A stretch of DNA of 64,000 nt from Phycisphaerae bacterium (GTDB lineage Bacteria; Planctomycetota; Phycisphaerae; Phycisphaerales; Phycisphaeraceae). The position numbers and the translations under genes were made by a program. Below, piece after piece: positions 10,924 to 23,142 of the stretch (its first letter is position 1; every line of letters starts with the position of its first letter). Below the pieces are notes generated by a model. That model was not told where the DNA came from. It saw nothing but the letters and a program-made list of their open reading frames with translations, and searched no databases. The stretch covers positions 62,001-126,000 of the forward strand of contig JAUIGU010000001.1 of NCBI GenBank assembly GCA_030432595.1. Direction: 5' to 3'.

Positions 10924-11454
10924 TCAGAACCCCGCGGGCCGGGGGATGCCGCTGATGTCCAGCAGCGACATGAATTGTTCGGTGAACACGAAGTTGTGTT
11001 CGGGGAACGCGAGGCCTTGCCGGTTGCGGTCGACGTGACTGAACATCAGGTCGATCTGCGCGAAGGGCAGGGTCTTGCCACCGGGCGTGTCGATAAGCTC
11101 GACGGTGCCGGAGCACGCGGCGCCGCTTTCGTCGAGGCGTTCGACCACGGCGGTGTGGCGGATCGTCGTGCCGGGCATGGCGAGCACGCCGGGCTCAAAC
11201 ACGGCCTTGCCGATCTTGGCGAGGATGACCTTCTCACGGAAGTCGTGCGCGTGCCCGGCCAGCACGCCGGCGGTCTGGGCCATGCCCTCGATCACCAGCG
11301 TGTGCGGCATGCACGGCAGCGCCCGCAGCCCGCGCTGCGGGTCGGCGGGGAAATGGTCGTGCAGCACGTCCTCGCCCCACGACACCGTGCGGATCGCGAC
11401 GCAGCGCTGCGCCTTCTCCAACTCCACAATGCGATCAAGCCAAACCCAACGCAT
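10924..11454 (-). CDS. FabZ/FabA-like hot-dog dehydratase
   Basis: A 176-residue hot-dog protein. The helix motif has the family pattern D-H-F-x(n)-P-x-M-P-x-x-x-x-x-E-x-M-A-Q: DHFPADP, then a short insert QRGLRAL, then MPHTLVIEGMAQTAG, with a catalytic His and Glu. It should dehydrate (or only bind) 3-hydroxyacyl-ACP. The insert and divergent residues mark it as a specialised member, not the housekeeping FabZ. It begins at the ATG at 11454 and lies 55 bases downstream of the acyl carrier protein gene; with the second dehydratase at 11981 it forms a three-gene fatty-acyl unit. Confidence 0.82.
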   Translation of the reverse strand: MRWVWLDRIVELEKAQRCVAIRTVSWGEDVLHDHFPADPQRGLRALPCMPHTLVIEGMAQTAGVLAGHAHDFREKVILAKIGKAVFEPGVLAMPGTTIRHTAVVERLDESGAACSGTVELIDTPGGKTLPFAQIDLMFSHVDRNRQGLAFPEHNFVFTEQFMSLLDISGIPRPAGF

Positions 11455-11509
11455 GCGTCGTGAACCCTCAAGCCTTCCCGATTGATTCCGCCACGGTGGG
11501 TGACGCCAC

Positions 11510-11896
11510 TCAGCCCAGCTTGGACTGCACAAACTTCACGATGGTGTCGACGGTGAAGACCTTCTCGAAGTCGTCCACGTCGCGCGACTCGTCGATGGCC
11601 GAAAGGTCCGCGTGCGGCATCTTGGCCTGCAGCTCGCTGATGCCTTTGTCCGTGATCTTGCCGTCCTGCACATACTCCGGGTCACTGAGCACGTCGTTGG
11701 GCATCATCTCGGCCTGATCGATCTTGATGTCGAATGCCTTCTCGAGGCGGAACGAGATGTCGAGGTAGTCGATCGACTCGGCACCCAGGTCCGGGCCCAG
11801 CGTCGCGGTCGGGGTGACCTCGTCCTCGTCCACGCCCAGCGCATCCTCGAGGACTTCCGTCACCTTGGCCAGTACGTCGTCGTAGCTCATGCTCAT
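11510..11896 (-). CDS. Acyl carrier protein, extended form
   Basis: The phosphopantetheine site is Ser41 in DLGAESIDYLDISFRLE, close to the canonical D-L-G-x-D-S-L-D. At 128 residues it is about 50 longer than the usual ACP: the extra residues (about 70-110) lie between helices III and IV and are rich in Asp, Lys and Glu, while the C-terminal helix (TVDTIVKFVQSKLG) is normal. Placed between two dehydratase genes, it is probably dedicated to a special acyl chain (for example a hydroxylated or membrane-specific one) and not to bulk fatty acid synthesis. That role is inferred from context. Confidence 0.9.
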   Translation of the reverse strand: MSMSYDDVLAKVTEVLEDALGVDEDEVTPTATLGPDLGAESIDYLDISFRLEKAFDIKIDQAEMMPNDVLSDPEYVQDGKITDKGISELQAKMPHADLSAIDESRDVDDFEKVFTVDTIVKFVQSKLG

Positions 11897-11980
11897 CCGT
11901 GGTTCTCCGCGGCGCGGGCGCGCCCTGTGTGCCTGTCGGCGGGTTGGTGGGGTATCCGGGGTTCGTGTTTCTTTTTGTTG

Positions 11981-12391
11981 TTACGGGTCGGTCGGCGGGC
12001 CTGCGGCCTTCGGGTGAACGGGCCGCAGCTTGAACCGGCCCTTGACCGCCTCTTTCCCCTCGACCGTGCCCACACCCTCGAAGTCAAAATCGTCGCCGTC
12101 GGCCTTGCGCAGCGACACGTCCACCGACAGCGCCTGCCCGGGCTTGACCATCGCCGCGTAGGTCATCTTGCGGACCTCGGCCACGACCAGCGGCAGCCCC
12201 GGCCCGTCGGCGCGGCCTGCCACCAGCTTCGCCGCCGCCTGCACCATCGTCTCGAGCATCATCACGCCCGGCAAAATCGGGAAGCTCGGGAAGTGGTCGT
12301 CCAGGTATTCCTCGGCGCGCGAGACGTTCTTCACGGCCTTGATCCGCTCGTCCGTCTGCTCCAGCACCTGATCGATTAATTCGAATCGCAT
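11981..12391 (-). CDS. fabZ: FabZ-type 3-hydroxyacyl-ACP dehydratase
   Basis: A 136-residue hot-dog fold enzyme of near-standard FabZ length. The active-site motif DHFPSFPILPGVMMLETMVQ has the catalytic His33 and the downstream Glu (MLE) in the right spacing. It removes water from 3-hydroxyacyl-ACP to give trans-2-enoyl-ACP. It is first in the leftward unit fabZ, ACP, hot-dog protein, WYL regulator, with 84 bases to the ACP gene. Divergent from galK. Whether it is the housekeeping FabZ or one for a special lipid cannot be told here. Confidence 0.9.
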   Translation of the reverse strand: MRFELIDQVLEQTDERIKAVKNVSRAEEYLDDHFPSFPILPGVMMLETMVQAAAKLVAGRADGPGLPLVVAEVRKMTYAAMVKPGQALSVDVSLRKADGDDFDFEGVGTVEGKEAVKGRFKLRPVHPKAAGPPTDP

Positions 12392-12540
12392 GGGTCTTGG
12401 CGGGCGTCCTTCCCGGTCACGCGCTCCGCGGCGGCATGAACCCCCCGCGTGAGCAAGCGGCGAGTGTAGGAACCCGCCCCACGCCGGGCAAACGAAGGGG
12501 CTTTGTCTCCAGAGCCAAAGTCGATCACCGCCGGACCATT

Positions 12541-13734
<1,194 letters not shown>

Positions 13735-13764
13735 CCGTACACTCCCGGTTTCCTGGTCTGTTCC

Positions 13765-13812
13765 ATTTTTTGAGCGGCCCAAGCCGGTCCTGAGCGAAGC
13801 GAAGGGCCGGAT
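13765..13812. repeat. Short hairpin repeat between galK and the aminotransferase gene
   Basis: CCGGTCC and GGGCCGG flank TGAGCGAAGCGAA. The core CCTGAGCGAAGCGAAGG is a sequence that recurs between genes in many unrelated genomes. A run of six T lies just before it, so it is not an ordinary terminator for galK. Confidence 0.5.
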
Positions 13813-13835
13813 CGCCCGTGGCCCCGGAAACCGCC

Positions 13836-14729
13836 ATGCCCGCCCCGCTGCCGCCCGACACGATCGTCTACGCCCACGGCGACTTCCGCCCCCTCGCGCA
13901 GGCTTCTTACGCCCTCGAAGAACGCGGCGTCCTCTTCGCCGACGGCGTCTACGAAGTCGTCCGCTACGACCGCGGCAAGCCCTTCGCCCTCAAGCCCCAC
14001 GCCGACCGCCTCGCCAACTCGCTCGACGGCATCGACCTGCCCGGCCTCGACGCCGACGAAGTCGCCGACCTTTCCAACGAGCTCGTCAAACGCGCCGGCC
14101 ACGACCACTGCAAGGTCTACTGGCAGGTCACCCGCGGCGACCTGGGCCCGCGCGATTTCCTTATCCAAACCCCGACCGACTTCAAACCCAACCTCACGCT
14201 CATCGCGTACCCCACCCCACCCCTTCAACGCGACGCCACCGCGTTGCCCCCTTCCGGGGGCGCGATCATCGTCGAGGACTGCCGCTGGACCAAGTGCTGG
14301 ATCAAGTCGCTGATGCTCCAGCCCGCGTCGCTGGCCAAGACCGCCGCGCACAAGGCCGGGGCCGTCGAGGCGATCTTCGAGCGCGAGAAGCCCGGCACCA
14401 CCGAGTCGCACATCACCGAGGGCTCGTCCACCAACGTCTTCATCGTCCGCGACGGGCAACTGCTCACCCACCCCAACGACGGCTGGGTTTTGCCGGGCAT
14501 CACCCGCGATGTGCTGCTCGACGCCGCGCAGAACGAGCTGGGCCTGCCCTTCGCCGAGCAGACCTTCACCGCCGCCGACCTCAAGGCCGCGGACGAGGTC
14601 TTCGTCTGCTCCACCACCCAGTTGACCGCGATCACGTCCGTCCACGGCCAACCCATCGGCGACGGCCAACCCGGACCGATCACCACCGCGGTGAACAAGG
14701 CGTACACCGAGCGCATCCTGGCCGACTGA
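13836..14729 (+). CDS. dat: D-alanine aminotransferase-like class IV transaminase
   Basis: A 297-residue fold-type IV PLP enzyme. The catalytic lysine is in [18 protein letters not shown], the region that distinguishes D-amino-acid transaminase from branched-chain transaminase (which has a longer fold and different residues). The PLP-phosphate motif appears as [15 protein letters not shown], and the C-terminal S-T-T-Q-L motif closes the site. It should interconvert D-alanine and D-glutamate, or act on other D-amino acids, for example for cell-wall precursors. I chose the ATG at 13836 over the GTG 18 bases earlier. Confidence 0.85.
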   Translation: MPAPLPPDTIVYAHGDFRPLAQASYALEERGVLFADGVYEVVRYDRGKPFALKPHADRLANSLDGIDLPGLDADEVADLSNELVKRAGHDHCKVYWQVTRGDLGPRDFLIQTPTDFKPNLTLIAYPTPPLQRDATALPPSGGAIIVEDCRWTKCWIKSLMLQPASLAKTAAHKAGAVEAIFEREKPGTTESHITEGSSTNVFIVRDGQLLTHPNDGWVLPGITRDVLLDAAQNELGLPFAEQTFTAADLKAADEVFVCSTTQLTAITSVHGQPIGDGQPGPITTAVNKAYTERILAD

Positions 14730-14919
14730 CCGGCCCGCACCGCGTCGGCAACTTCGTCATCTCGCCCCGCTTCCCCGGCCTGACACGCGGCGGCGATCCG
14801 GACGGCCGTTTTCCCGTTTCTTCGGTCATCAAGCCCCAAAACGGCTTGCAGCCATCCCCTTCCCCCACTACGCTCGCCGCCCCACCACCCTTTTTCCTTG
14901 TCCCACAGAAAGATCGACC

Positions 14920-16164
14920 ATGCCCGACCTGATCGCCCCCCACGGCGGCACGCTCGTTGACCGCTTCGCCGCCAACCCCGCCGAGCTCGAATCCGCCGCC
15001 GCGTCGCTCACCAAGCTGCCGCTCTCGGCCGCCGATGTCGCCACCGTCTACCGCATCGCCGACGGCACCCTCTCGCCGCTCACCGGCCCGATGAACGAGG
15101 ACGTCTACCACGGCGTCCTCGATACCCAGACCATCACCGCCAACGGCAAGAAGCTCGCGTGGACCATCCCGCTCGCCTTCCCCGTCACCAAGGAACTCGC
15201 CGCCGCCCTCAAGCCCGGCGACACCGTCGCGCTCACCAACCCCGACGGCGCGGTCATCGGCACCCTCGACGTCGGCTCGGTCTTCGCCTGGGACAAGCCG
15301 CGCTACATCAAGTCCGTCTACCGCACCGACCGCACCGACCACGCCGGCGCCGACATGGTGCTCAAGAACGACGCCGGCAAGGACTTCCTCGTCGGCGGCG
15401 AGCTCTCCGCCCTGCCGCAACCCAAAAACCCGCACTTCGGTCAGTACGTCCTCTCGCCGAAAGAAACCCGCGCGTTCGTCGCCGACAAGGGCTGGGACGC
15501 CTGCGTCGCCTTCCAGACCCGCAACCCCCTGCACCGCGCCCACGAGTACGCGTTGCTCTACGGCCTCGAGGTCCTGCTCCGCGAAGGCAAGAACGCCGGC
15601 GCCATCCTCAACCCGCTCGTCGGCGAGACCAAGGGCGACGACGTCTCCGCCGAGATCCGCATGCAGACCTACGAAAAACTCATCGCCTCCGGTGAGTTCG
15701 GCGACGGCGACAAAGACAAAGAACTCTGGGACAAGGTCGGCGGCTCCGTCACCGACCGCGTCGCGCTCCTCGGCCTGGACCTCAAGATGTTCTACGGCGG
15801 GCCCGCCGAGGCCGTCATGCACGCCATCTACCGCCAGAACTTCGGCTACACCCACATCATCATCGGCCGCAAGCACGCCGACGTCCCCTACGCCGACGGC
15901 ACCGCCATCTGGGGCGACTTCGACGCCCAGGAAATCTTCAACGAGCTCAACGGCGAGCTCGCCATCAAGCCCGTCAACGTCGGCTTCGCCGCCTTCTACG
16001 AGTCGCTCGGCCGGGTGGACCTCATGTCCAACCACGACGAAGAAAAGCCCGTCTTCATCTCCGGCAAACAGGTCCGCGCCACGCTGCAACAAGGCGAACA
16101 GGTCGACCCGCGCATCATGCGCCCCTCCACCAGCGCCATCCTCGCGGAAGCGATGAAGCAGTAA
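14920..16164 (+). CDS. sat: Sulfate adenylyltransferase (single-chain type)
   Basis: Makes adenosine 5'-phosphosulfate from sulfate and ATP. This is the monomeric Sat type, not CysND. The nucleotidyltransferase motif [14 protein letters not shown] (near residue 200) carries the two His of the HxxH site, and the second motif [12 protein letters not shown] follows near 315. The N-terminal PUA-like domain contains LSPLTGPM. Length 414 is typical of bacterial Sat without an APS-kinase domain. It stands alone, so it may serve sulfate assimilation or supply of sulfate esters; the context does not say. Confidence 0.96.
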   Translation: MPDLIAPHGGTLVDRFAANPAELESAAASLTKLPLSAADVATVYRIADGTLSPLTGPMNEDVYHGVLDTQTITANGKKLAWTIPLAFPVTKELAAALKPGDTVALTNPDGAVIGTLDVGSVFAWDKPRYIKSVYRTDRTDHAGADMVLKNDAGKDFLVGGELSALPQPKNPHFGQYVLSPKETRAFVADKGWDACVAFQTRNPLHRAHEYALLYGLEVLLREGKNAGAILNPLVGETKGDDVSAEIRMQTYEKLIASGEFGDGDKDKELWDKVGGSVTDRVALLGLDLKMFYGGPAEAVMHAIYRQNFGYTHIIIGRKHADVPYADGTAIWGDFDAQEIFNELNGELAIKPVNVGFAAFYESLGRVDLMSNHDEEKPVFISGKQVRATLQQGEQVDPRIMRPSTSAILAEAMKQ

Positions 16165-16200
16165 TCGCCTTCAATCCACGCGTAAAACTGAAAACCACCC

Positions 16201-16229
16201 GAAGCCCACGTTCAATGAACGTGGGCTTC
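16201..16229. repeat. REP-like hairpin after sat
   Basis: The 14-base arms GAAGCCCACGTTCA and TGAACGTGGGCTTC are separated by one A. It has the GAAGCCC/GGGCTTC ends of the family at 37357 and 61627. It lies 36 bases after the sat stop and is not followed by a T-run. Confidence 0.9.
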
Positions 16230-16255
16230 TGTGTTGAAGCGAACGATCCCCATCC

Positions 16256-16277
16256 CCCCGCAACCGCCTGCGGGGCT
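16256..16277. repeat. REP-like hairpin (CCCCGCA/TGCGGGG type)
   Basis: CCCCGCA, six bases, TGCGGGG, followed by CTTT. Similar hairpins with the ends AGCCCCG/CGGGGCT lie at 31314-31337 and 31376-31399. Read rightward it may help end the sat transcript. Confidence 0.7.
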
Positions 16278-16301
16278 TTCTCCAGCGCGATAACCGCCGC
16301 G

Positions 16302-16511
16302 TCATTTCTTTTCGGGCAGTTGCCCCGTGACCAGCGCCAGCAGCAACCCCGCCACCGCGCCGACCGCCCCGCCAACGCCGCCCGCGACCGCGCTGGCCAG
16401 GATGCCCTCGTACCCCATCGCGTCCTTGACCCCCAGGGCCGCGAACAGCCCGACGATCATCCCGCCGTACTGAAACACCTTGCCCAACGTGGTCTGAGTG
16501 CGTTCGGCCAT
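16302..16511 (-). CDS. Small two-helix membrane protein
   Basis: A 69-residue protein starting MAERTQTTLGK, chosen because AGGAG lies nine bases before this ATG; the longer frame runs into the repeat at 16541. Two hydrophobic segments (about 15-30 and 38-62) contain many Gly and Ala, in particular AVAGGVGGAVGAVAG, like a glycine-zipper membrane protein. It ends in EKK. No family recognised. Probably inner membrane. Downstream of fumC on the same strand, but a REP element lies between. Confidence 0.7.
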   Translation of the reverse strand: MAERTQTTLGKVFQYGGMIVGLFAALGVKDAMGYEGILASAVAGGVGGAVGAVAGLLLALVTGQLPEKK

Positions 16512-16540
16512 GCGAGATTGCTCCTGTGTTGCTCCGTAAT

Positions 16541-16587
16541 AGCCGCAGGCCGGCGGCCTCCGGTCCGGAACCTGACAGGTTCCGGCT
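16541..16587. repeat. Double-hairpin REP element, family A, copy 1
   Basis: A 47-base element: AGCCG, hairpin AGGCC-GGC-GGCCT, linker CCGGT, hairpin CCGGAACCTG-A-CAGGTTCCGG, and the closing CGGCT. The outer AGCCG/CGGCT can also pair, giving a three-way junction. It has the same length and order as 31445-31491, with paired base changes in both hairpins. Confidence 0.9.
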
Positions 16588-16597
16588 GATGAAAACG

Positions 16598-18046
16598 TCA
16601 ATCTGAAGAGGGCCGGGTCATTGCGTCGTAGTCCATCAGCTCGGCGAGCCGTTCGGCGGGCATCAGGTTCAGCTCGCCGACGAGTTGCTTGATGGTCTTG
16701 CCCTCCTTGTGGGCCTGCTTGGCGAGGGCGCTGCACTTGTCGTAGCCGATCTCGGGGGCGAGCGCGGTGATGGTCATGAGCGAGGCCTCGAGCAGCTCAG
16801 TGCAGCGCTGCTCGTTAACTTCCAAACCATTCAGCAGCTTGTCGACGAAGACGTTGGACACGTTGCTGAGCAGTTCGACGGATTCGAGGAACGCGTCGAT
16901 CATCACGGGCATCGCGACGTTGAGCTCGAAGATCGAACCGACCCCACCCATGCCGGCCATGGTGACCGTCGCGTCGTTGCCGATCACCCGGCAGCACACC
17001 TGCATGACCGACTCACAGATGACCGGGTTGACCTTGCCGGGCATGATCGACGACCCCGGTTGGATCGCCGGCAGGTTCAGCTCCCCGATCCCGCAACGCG
17101 GGCCGCTGCCGAGGTGGCGGATGTCGTTGGCGATCTTGGAGAGGGAGACGGCGATGGTTTTTAATTCGGCATGCGCCGAGACGAAAGCGTCTTTCGCTGC
17201 CTGCCAGTCAACGTGAGATGGAGTCTCGTTGAACGTGACACTAACTGTGACTCCGTCAATAGGCTGCGGTTTATGCGGTCGCCTCTTGTTGAGGGCGATG
17301 CAAACCTTCTGCGAAAACTCAGGATGGGCATTGATGCCTGTTCCAACCGCCGTGCCACCGATTGGTAGATGATCTAGCGCAGTAACCACATTCACTGACC
17401 TTTCCATGGCTTGCGTCGCCATGGTCTCGTACCCGCCAAACACTTGCCCCATACGGATTGGTGTAGCGTCCATAAGGTGAGTACGACCAACCTTAACAAT
17501 GGCGTCCCAAGTTCGTGATTTTTCACCGAGTGCCAGGGACATCTTCGAGAGTGACGGCGCAAGCTGGTCTCGAATCGCGAAACAACCTGCGATATGCATC
17601 GCCGTCGGGAACGTGTCGTTGCTGCTCTGCCCCATGTTGACGTGGTCGTTGGGGTGGACGCCGCCGTCGGCCTTGGTGGTCGCGCCCAGGCCGAGCTTGT
17701 CGTTGGCGAGCGCGGCGATGACCTCGTTGGCGTTCATGTTGGTGCTGGTGCCGCTGCCAGTCTGGTAGACGTCCACGGGGAAGTGTTGATCGTGCTTCCC
17801 TTGCGCGACTTCATCCGCCGCGGCGATGATGGCGTCCGCCAACTCCGGGGGGAGCTTGCCGAGGTCCTTGTTGGCCTGGGCGCAGGCGGCCTTGAGGTGG
17901 CCGAAGGCGTGGATCACGGCCGGCGGAAGCGGGCGATTCGCGATCGGGAAGTTGGCGACGGCGCGGGCGGTGCTGGCGCCGTACAGCGCGTCGGCGGGCA
18001 CGGGCATCTCGCCCATGGAGTCTTTTTCGAGGCGGGTGTCGGGCAC
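16598..18046 (-). CDS. fumC: Class II fumarate hydratase
   Basis: Interconverts fumarate and malate in the TCA cycle, independent of iron-sulfur clusters. Key motifs: TGSGTSTNMNANEV, HPNDHVNMGQSSNDTFPTA, GRTHLMDATPIRMGQ and the signature GSSIMPGKVNP with the catalytic Ser. Length 482 is slightly above the usual 460. It starts at GTG with GGAGG six bases upstream. Bases 17161-17640, roughly residues 136-295, have only about 54% GC against about 67% on either side, with codons rarely used nearby (ACT, ATA, TTA types); motifs remain intact. That suggests replacement of the gene's middle by homologous DNA from another source. Confidence 0.95.
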   Translation of the reverse strand: MPDTRLEKDSMGEMPVPADALYGASTARAVANFPIANRPLPPAVIHAFGHLKAACAQANKDLGKLPPELADAIIAAADEVAQGKHDQHFPVDVYQTGSGTSTNMNANEVIAALANDKLGLGATTKADGGVHPNDHVNMGQSSNDTFPTAMHIAGCFAIRDQLAPSLSKMSLALGEKSRTWDAIVKVGRTHLMDATPIRMGQVFGGYETMATQAMERSVNVVTALDHLPIGGTAVGTGINAHPEFSQKVCIALNKRRPHKPQPIDGVTVSVTFNETPSHVDWQAAKDAFVSAHAELKTIAVSLSKIANDIRHLGSGPRCGIGELNLPAIQPGSSIMPGKVNPVICESVMQVCCRVIGNDATVTMAGMGGVGSIFELNVAMPVMIDAFLESVELLSNVSNVFVDKLLNGLEVNEQRCTELLEASLMTITALAPEIGYDKCSALAKQAHKEGKTIKQLVGELNLMPAERLAELMDYDAMTRPSSD

Positions 18047-18111
18047 GGGGAACCTCCGAGTGGGGAAGGTTCCGCATCGTAGAAAAAACGAAACCTCGCG
18101 GCGCGCGTCAC

Positions 18112-18138
18112 AAAGCCGCCGACGGTGTCGGCGGTTTT
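18112..18138. terminator. Hairpin terminator between the coiled-coil gene and fumC
   Basis: CCGCCGAC-GGT-GTCGGCGG with AAAG on the left and TTTTC on the right. Both flanks are short, so it may act in either direction; leftward it would follow the coiled-coil gene and precede fumC. Confidence 0.5.
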
Positions 18139-18192
18139 CGGGCGGGTGGTTGGCGGGAACCGCCGACGCCGGCGGCGGCTTGGTACGAGGCG

Positions 18193-19428
18193 TTACGCGA
18201 CCTTGAGCTGCGGGCCGTCGCCGGCGTCGCTCTGCGAAGCGGGCCCGGTCATTGGCGGACCGGTCTGCGCCGTCGCGGCCGGGTGGGTGGCCTCGCCGCC
18301 CTGGATCGACGCGGCCATCTGGTCGAGCATCCGGTTGGCCCGGCCTTTGAGGTCGATCATGATCTGGTCGGCCTGGTGGTCGAACAGGTCCGCGAGCCCG
18401 GCCAGACGCTCGTCCAGCTTCTGGCTGCGCACCAGCAAATCGTCGTCGGTCCGTGCGACCGCGGCGGCGGTCTTGGTCTGGTGTTCGCTGAGCGACCGGT
18501 CCAGCCGCTGCTTGAGCGAGCGCGACACGTCGTCCGCCCGGCCCATCGCGGTGACCACCTGCTCGCGCAACTGGTCGAGCGTCGCCCGGCCGCGCTGCTC
18601 GGTGTCGCCCAGCACCTCGTCGACCATGGTCGCTAGGCGTTCACGCAACTGCCCGACCTGCGCGATGCCGGCCTCCTCGGCCTCCATCAGCGCGTCGGCG
18701 TTCTCGGCGGTGTACCGCGCGGCGATCTCGCGCTGCTGGCGGGCCATCACTTCCGACAGCTCCGCACGCTTCTCCGACAGCTCGCGCTGGAGCTGGTCGA
18801 GGTGGTTCTGCTTCTGTCGGCTCACCGCGTCGGCGAAGGACTGCTGCTCCTTGATCTGTTGCGAGACCAGCGCCTCGTGGTGGTCGTCCAGCCGGCGGTT
18901 GAACTCGGCGGTGTGCTCGGCGAGGCGGGCGTCGACGGTTTTGGTGAGGTCGTGGCCGTGCTGCTGCAAGCCCTCGGCGACGGTGCGCAGCTCCTGCGTG
19001 CGGGCCTCGGCCTCGGCGATCGCGGGCTCGACCGAGCGCGCCTCGGCGATCATCGCCTCGAAGCGCTCCGCCAGGTTGGTCATCTTCATCTCCAGCCGCT
19101 CGAGCTGGTCGGTGCGCGTCTTGACGCGGGACTCGGTGGCGTGGAGCTTCTCCATGCGCTCGGTGACGGCGTCGTTGAGCTGCTCGACCTTGCGGATGAG
19201 CTTCTGCACGCCCGGCAACGCTTCCTTGGAGGGCGTCGCCGCCGAGGTCGTGGATTCGAGCTTCATCGCCTGCACGGTGGCGACGCTGTCGGCGGTGTCG
19301 CTGACCGCGGCGCGCGACTGCTTGAGCAGGTCGAGCAGGCGGAAGCGTTCCTGCCGGGCGCGGTCGAGCAACGCCGACAGTTCGTCGCGGGTCTGGCTGG
19401 GCGAGAGCGATTTGGCCGGGTCGATCAT
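18193..19428 (-). CDS. Long coiled-coil protein
   Basis: A 411-residue protein made almost wholly of heptad-patterned helix from about residue 10 to 360 (for example QKLIRKVEQLNDAVTERME and QLQRELSEKRAELSEVMARQ), with a Pro/Thr/Ala-rich tail of some 40 residues. No signal peptide, no membrane segment, no nucleotide-binding motif. Such proteins can act as cytoskeletal filaments, tethers or chromosome-associated factors. I do not recognise a family. It stands alone between fumC and the divergent antiporter gene. Confidence 0.7.
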   Translation of the reverse strand: MIDPAKSLSPSQTRDELSALLDRARQERFRLLDLLKQSRAAVSDTADSVATVQAMKLESTTSAATPSKEALPGVQKLIRKVEQLNDAVTERMEKLHATESRVKTRTDQLERLEMKMTNLAERFEAMIAEARSVEPAIAEAEARTQELRTVAEGLQQHGHDLTKTVDARLAEHTAEFNRRLDDHHEALVSQQIKEQQSFADAVSRQKQNHLDQLQRELSEKRAELSEVMARQQREIAARYTAENADALMEAEEAGIAQVGQLRERLATMVDEVLGDTEQRGRATLDQLREQVVTAMGRADDVSRSLKQRLDRSLSEHQTKTAAAVARTDDDLLVRSQKLDERLAGLADLFDHQADQIMIDLKGRANRMLDQMAASIQGGEATHPAATAQTGPPMTGPASQSDAGDGPQLKVA

Positions 19429-19628
19429 GGCGGGCGTCCTGATAACGAAGCGGTGGCGGGCCCGCGGTGACGGCGGGCGTTGCCGGATCTGTCTTGGGGT
19501 AATCGGACGCGAGGGGGCGACGGGTCAGAGTCGCGGCGGTTATCGGTACACTTTTTTCGGCCGGGAAGAAATGTGGCGGACCGACGCCGCCGGTTCCACG
19601 CCCGCCGCCTCGTTTGGGAGCGCCCCGC

Positions 19629-21190
<1,562 letters not shown>

Positions 21191-21194
<4 letters not shown>

Positions 21195-21682
21195 GGGAAG
21201 ACGCAGCGGTTCAACTCGTCGAAGTGACGCGCGAGAACGTCGCGGCGGTTGTCGCGCTCTCCGTCGCCGAGGACCAGCAACCCTTCGTCGCCAACAACGC
21301 GTGCTCGCTGGCCGAGGCGTACGTCAGCCCCGAGCGGGCGTGGCCGCGGGCGATTTATTCCGACGAACAACCCGTCGGTTTCCTCATGCTCGACCTCGTT
21401 CCGCCCGACGAAGCGTTCATCGAGAAGGGCAAACGCGAGTACTGGCTCTGGCGGCTGATGATCGACCAAAAGCATCAACGCAAAGGCTACGGCCGGGCCG
21501 CGATCCGCGCGGTTGCCGCCCACGTCCGGACGCTGCCGGAGGCGACGCACCTGCTCACGTCCTACAAGCCCGGCGACGGCTGCGCCGAGCCGTTCTACCG
21601 GGGCCTGGGCTTCGAGCCGTTCCACGACCCCACCGCCGGCGACGAGGTGCCGCTCCGCCTGGACCTCTCGCTTTTTGCGTGA
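21191..21682 (+). CDS. GNAT-family N-acetyltransferase
   Basis: Starts at GTG in the GTGA overlap with the antiporter stop, so the two are translationally coupled; the longer open frame upstream is shadow. The 163-residue protein has the acetyl-CoA motif QKHQRKGYGRAAIRAV (Q/R-x-x-G-x-G/A) and the closing AEPFYRGLGFEPF strand. The YWLWRLMIDQ strand before the motif resembles spermine/spermidine or aminoglycoside-type GNATs. The substrate is unknown; coupling to a cation antiporter suggests a link to salt or polyamine stress, which is only an inference. Confidence 0.9.
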
Positions 21683-21703
21683 TGTCCGTGCCACGGCTAT
21701 AAC
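21675..21703 (+). promoter_or_regulatory. Possible sigma-70 promoter for metK
   Basis: TTGCGT (21675-21680), 17 bases, TATAAC (21698-21703). Start would be near 21710, 53 bases before the metK ATG. It overlaps the 3' end of the acetyltransferase gene. Confidence 0.4.
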
Positions 21704-21762
21704 GCCCGGCCCGGCGAAACCGCCCGAACCCCTTTTTTTCTCGCACTTTTCAACCATCCATC

Positions 21763-23142
21763 ATGGCCAAGACCACCCGCAACGGCACCCCGTCCTCCCG
21801 TAAGCCCGTCCGCAAGAGCGCCAAGCCCGCGCCCAAGCGCAACGGCCAGACGCCCGACGAGCACTACCTCTTCACCTCCGAATCGGTCTCGATGGGCCAC
21901 CCCGACAAGGTGTCCGACGCGGTCAGCGACGCGATCCTCGACTCGCTGCTCACCCACGACCCGCAGGCCCGCGTCGCCTGCGAGACCTTCTGCACCACGG
22001 GCCTGGTCGTCGTCGGCGGCGAGATCACCGTACACAACCAGAAGGCGATCGACGCGCTCAACAACGCCGAGGAAACGATCCGCGAAACCATCCGCAAGAT
22101 CGGCTACGTCGGCGACCTGGGCATGAAGTTCGACGCCGACACCTGCGGCGTCGTCCGCACGATGCACAGCCAGAGCGCCGACATCTCGCAGGGCGTCACC
22201 GAGGGCAGCGGCGTGGACAGCGAACAGGGCGCCGGCGACCAGGGCCTGATGTTCGGCTACGCCTGCAAAGAAACCGCCGACCTCATGCCGCTGGCTATCG
22301 ACCTGTCGCACAAGCTCGTCGCCAAGCACGCGTCCGTCCGCCAGGCCGGCAAGCTCATCAAGGGCCTGCGCCCCGACGCCAAGAGCCAGGTCACCGTCGA
22401 GTACGACATGAAGAACCGCCCCGTGCGGATCGACACCGTCGTCCTCTCCACGCAGCACACCGCCGACTGGAACGGCAACGCGAAACAGAAAAAGCTCGGC
22501 CAGGAAGTCTTCAAGCACATCATCCAACCCGTCATCAGCGGCAAGTACTTCGACCCCAAGAAGACCAAGGTCGTCTTCAACCCCACCGGCAAGACCCGCG
22601 TCCCGGCCGGTGCGCTCAAGGTCTTCGTCAACCCCACCGGCCAGTTCGAGATCGGCGGGCCGCACGGCGACGTCGGGCTCACCGGACGCAAGATCATCGT
22701 CGACACCTACGGCGGCCGCGGGCGTCACGGCGGCGGCGCGTTCTCGGGCAAGGACCCCTCCAAGGTCGACCGCAGCGCCGCCTACATGGGCCGGTACATC
22801 GCGAAGAACCTCGTCAAGTCCGGCCTCTGCGACGTCTGCGAAGTCCAGCTCTCCTACGCCATTGGCATCGCCGAGCCGACCTCCGTCCACGTCGACACCT
22901 ACAAGACCGGCCGCATCCCCGAACCCCAGATCGTCGCGCTGGTGCGCGAACACTTCCCGCTCACCCCGTCGGGCATCCTCAAGCACCTCAAGCTCCGCAA
23001 CCCGATCTTCTCGGCGACGTCCAGCCACGGCCACTTCGGCCGCAAGCCCGGCAAGGTCACCGTGAACGGCAAGAGCCACGAGACCTTCACCTGGGAGAAG
23101 ACCGACCTCGCGGACAAGCTCAAGAAGGCCGCGGGGCTTTGA
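21763..23142 (+). CDS. metK: S-adenosylmethionine synthetase
   Basis: Makes SAM from methionine and ATP. The three-domain MAT fold is intact: [16 protein letters not shown], the flexible loop region [19 protein letters not shown] and the glycine-rich [19 protein letters not shown]. At 459 residues it is longer than the E. coli enzyme (about 384): an N-terminal tail of about 30 basic, Ser/Pro/Lys-rich residues precedes [14 protein letters not shown], and the middle has extra residues near [13 protein letters not shown]. No SAM riboswitch is visible upstream. The stop codon lies inside the perfect hairpin at 23135-23161. Confidence 0.97.
   Translation: MAKTTRNGTPSSRKPVRKSAKPAPKRNGQTPDEHYLFTSESVSMGHPDKVSDAVSDAILDSLLTHDPQARVACETFCTTGLVVVGGEITVHNQKAIDALNNAEETIRETIRKIGYVGDLGMKFDADTCGVVRTMHSQSADISQGVTEGSGVDSEQGAGDQGLMFGYACKETADLMPLAIDLSHKLVAKHASVRQAGKLIKGLRPDAKSQVTVEYDMKNRPVRIDTVVLSTQHTADWNGNAKQKKLGQEVFKHIIQPVISGKYFDPKKTKVVFNPTGKTRVPAGALKVFVNPTGQFEIGGPHGDVGLTGRKIIVDTYGGRGRHGGGAFSGKDPSKVDRSAAYMGRYIAKNLVKSGLCDVCEVQLSYAIGIAEPTSVHVDTYKTGRIPEPQIVALVREHFPLTPSGILKHLKLRNPIFSATSSHGHFGRKPGKVTVNGKSHETFTWEKTDLADKLKKAAGL

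Noticed and set aside
21683-21762. SAM riboswitch before metK
   Set aside because: The gap is only 80 bases, lacks the expected helices and has no terminator.
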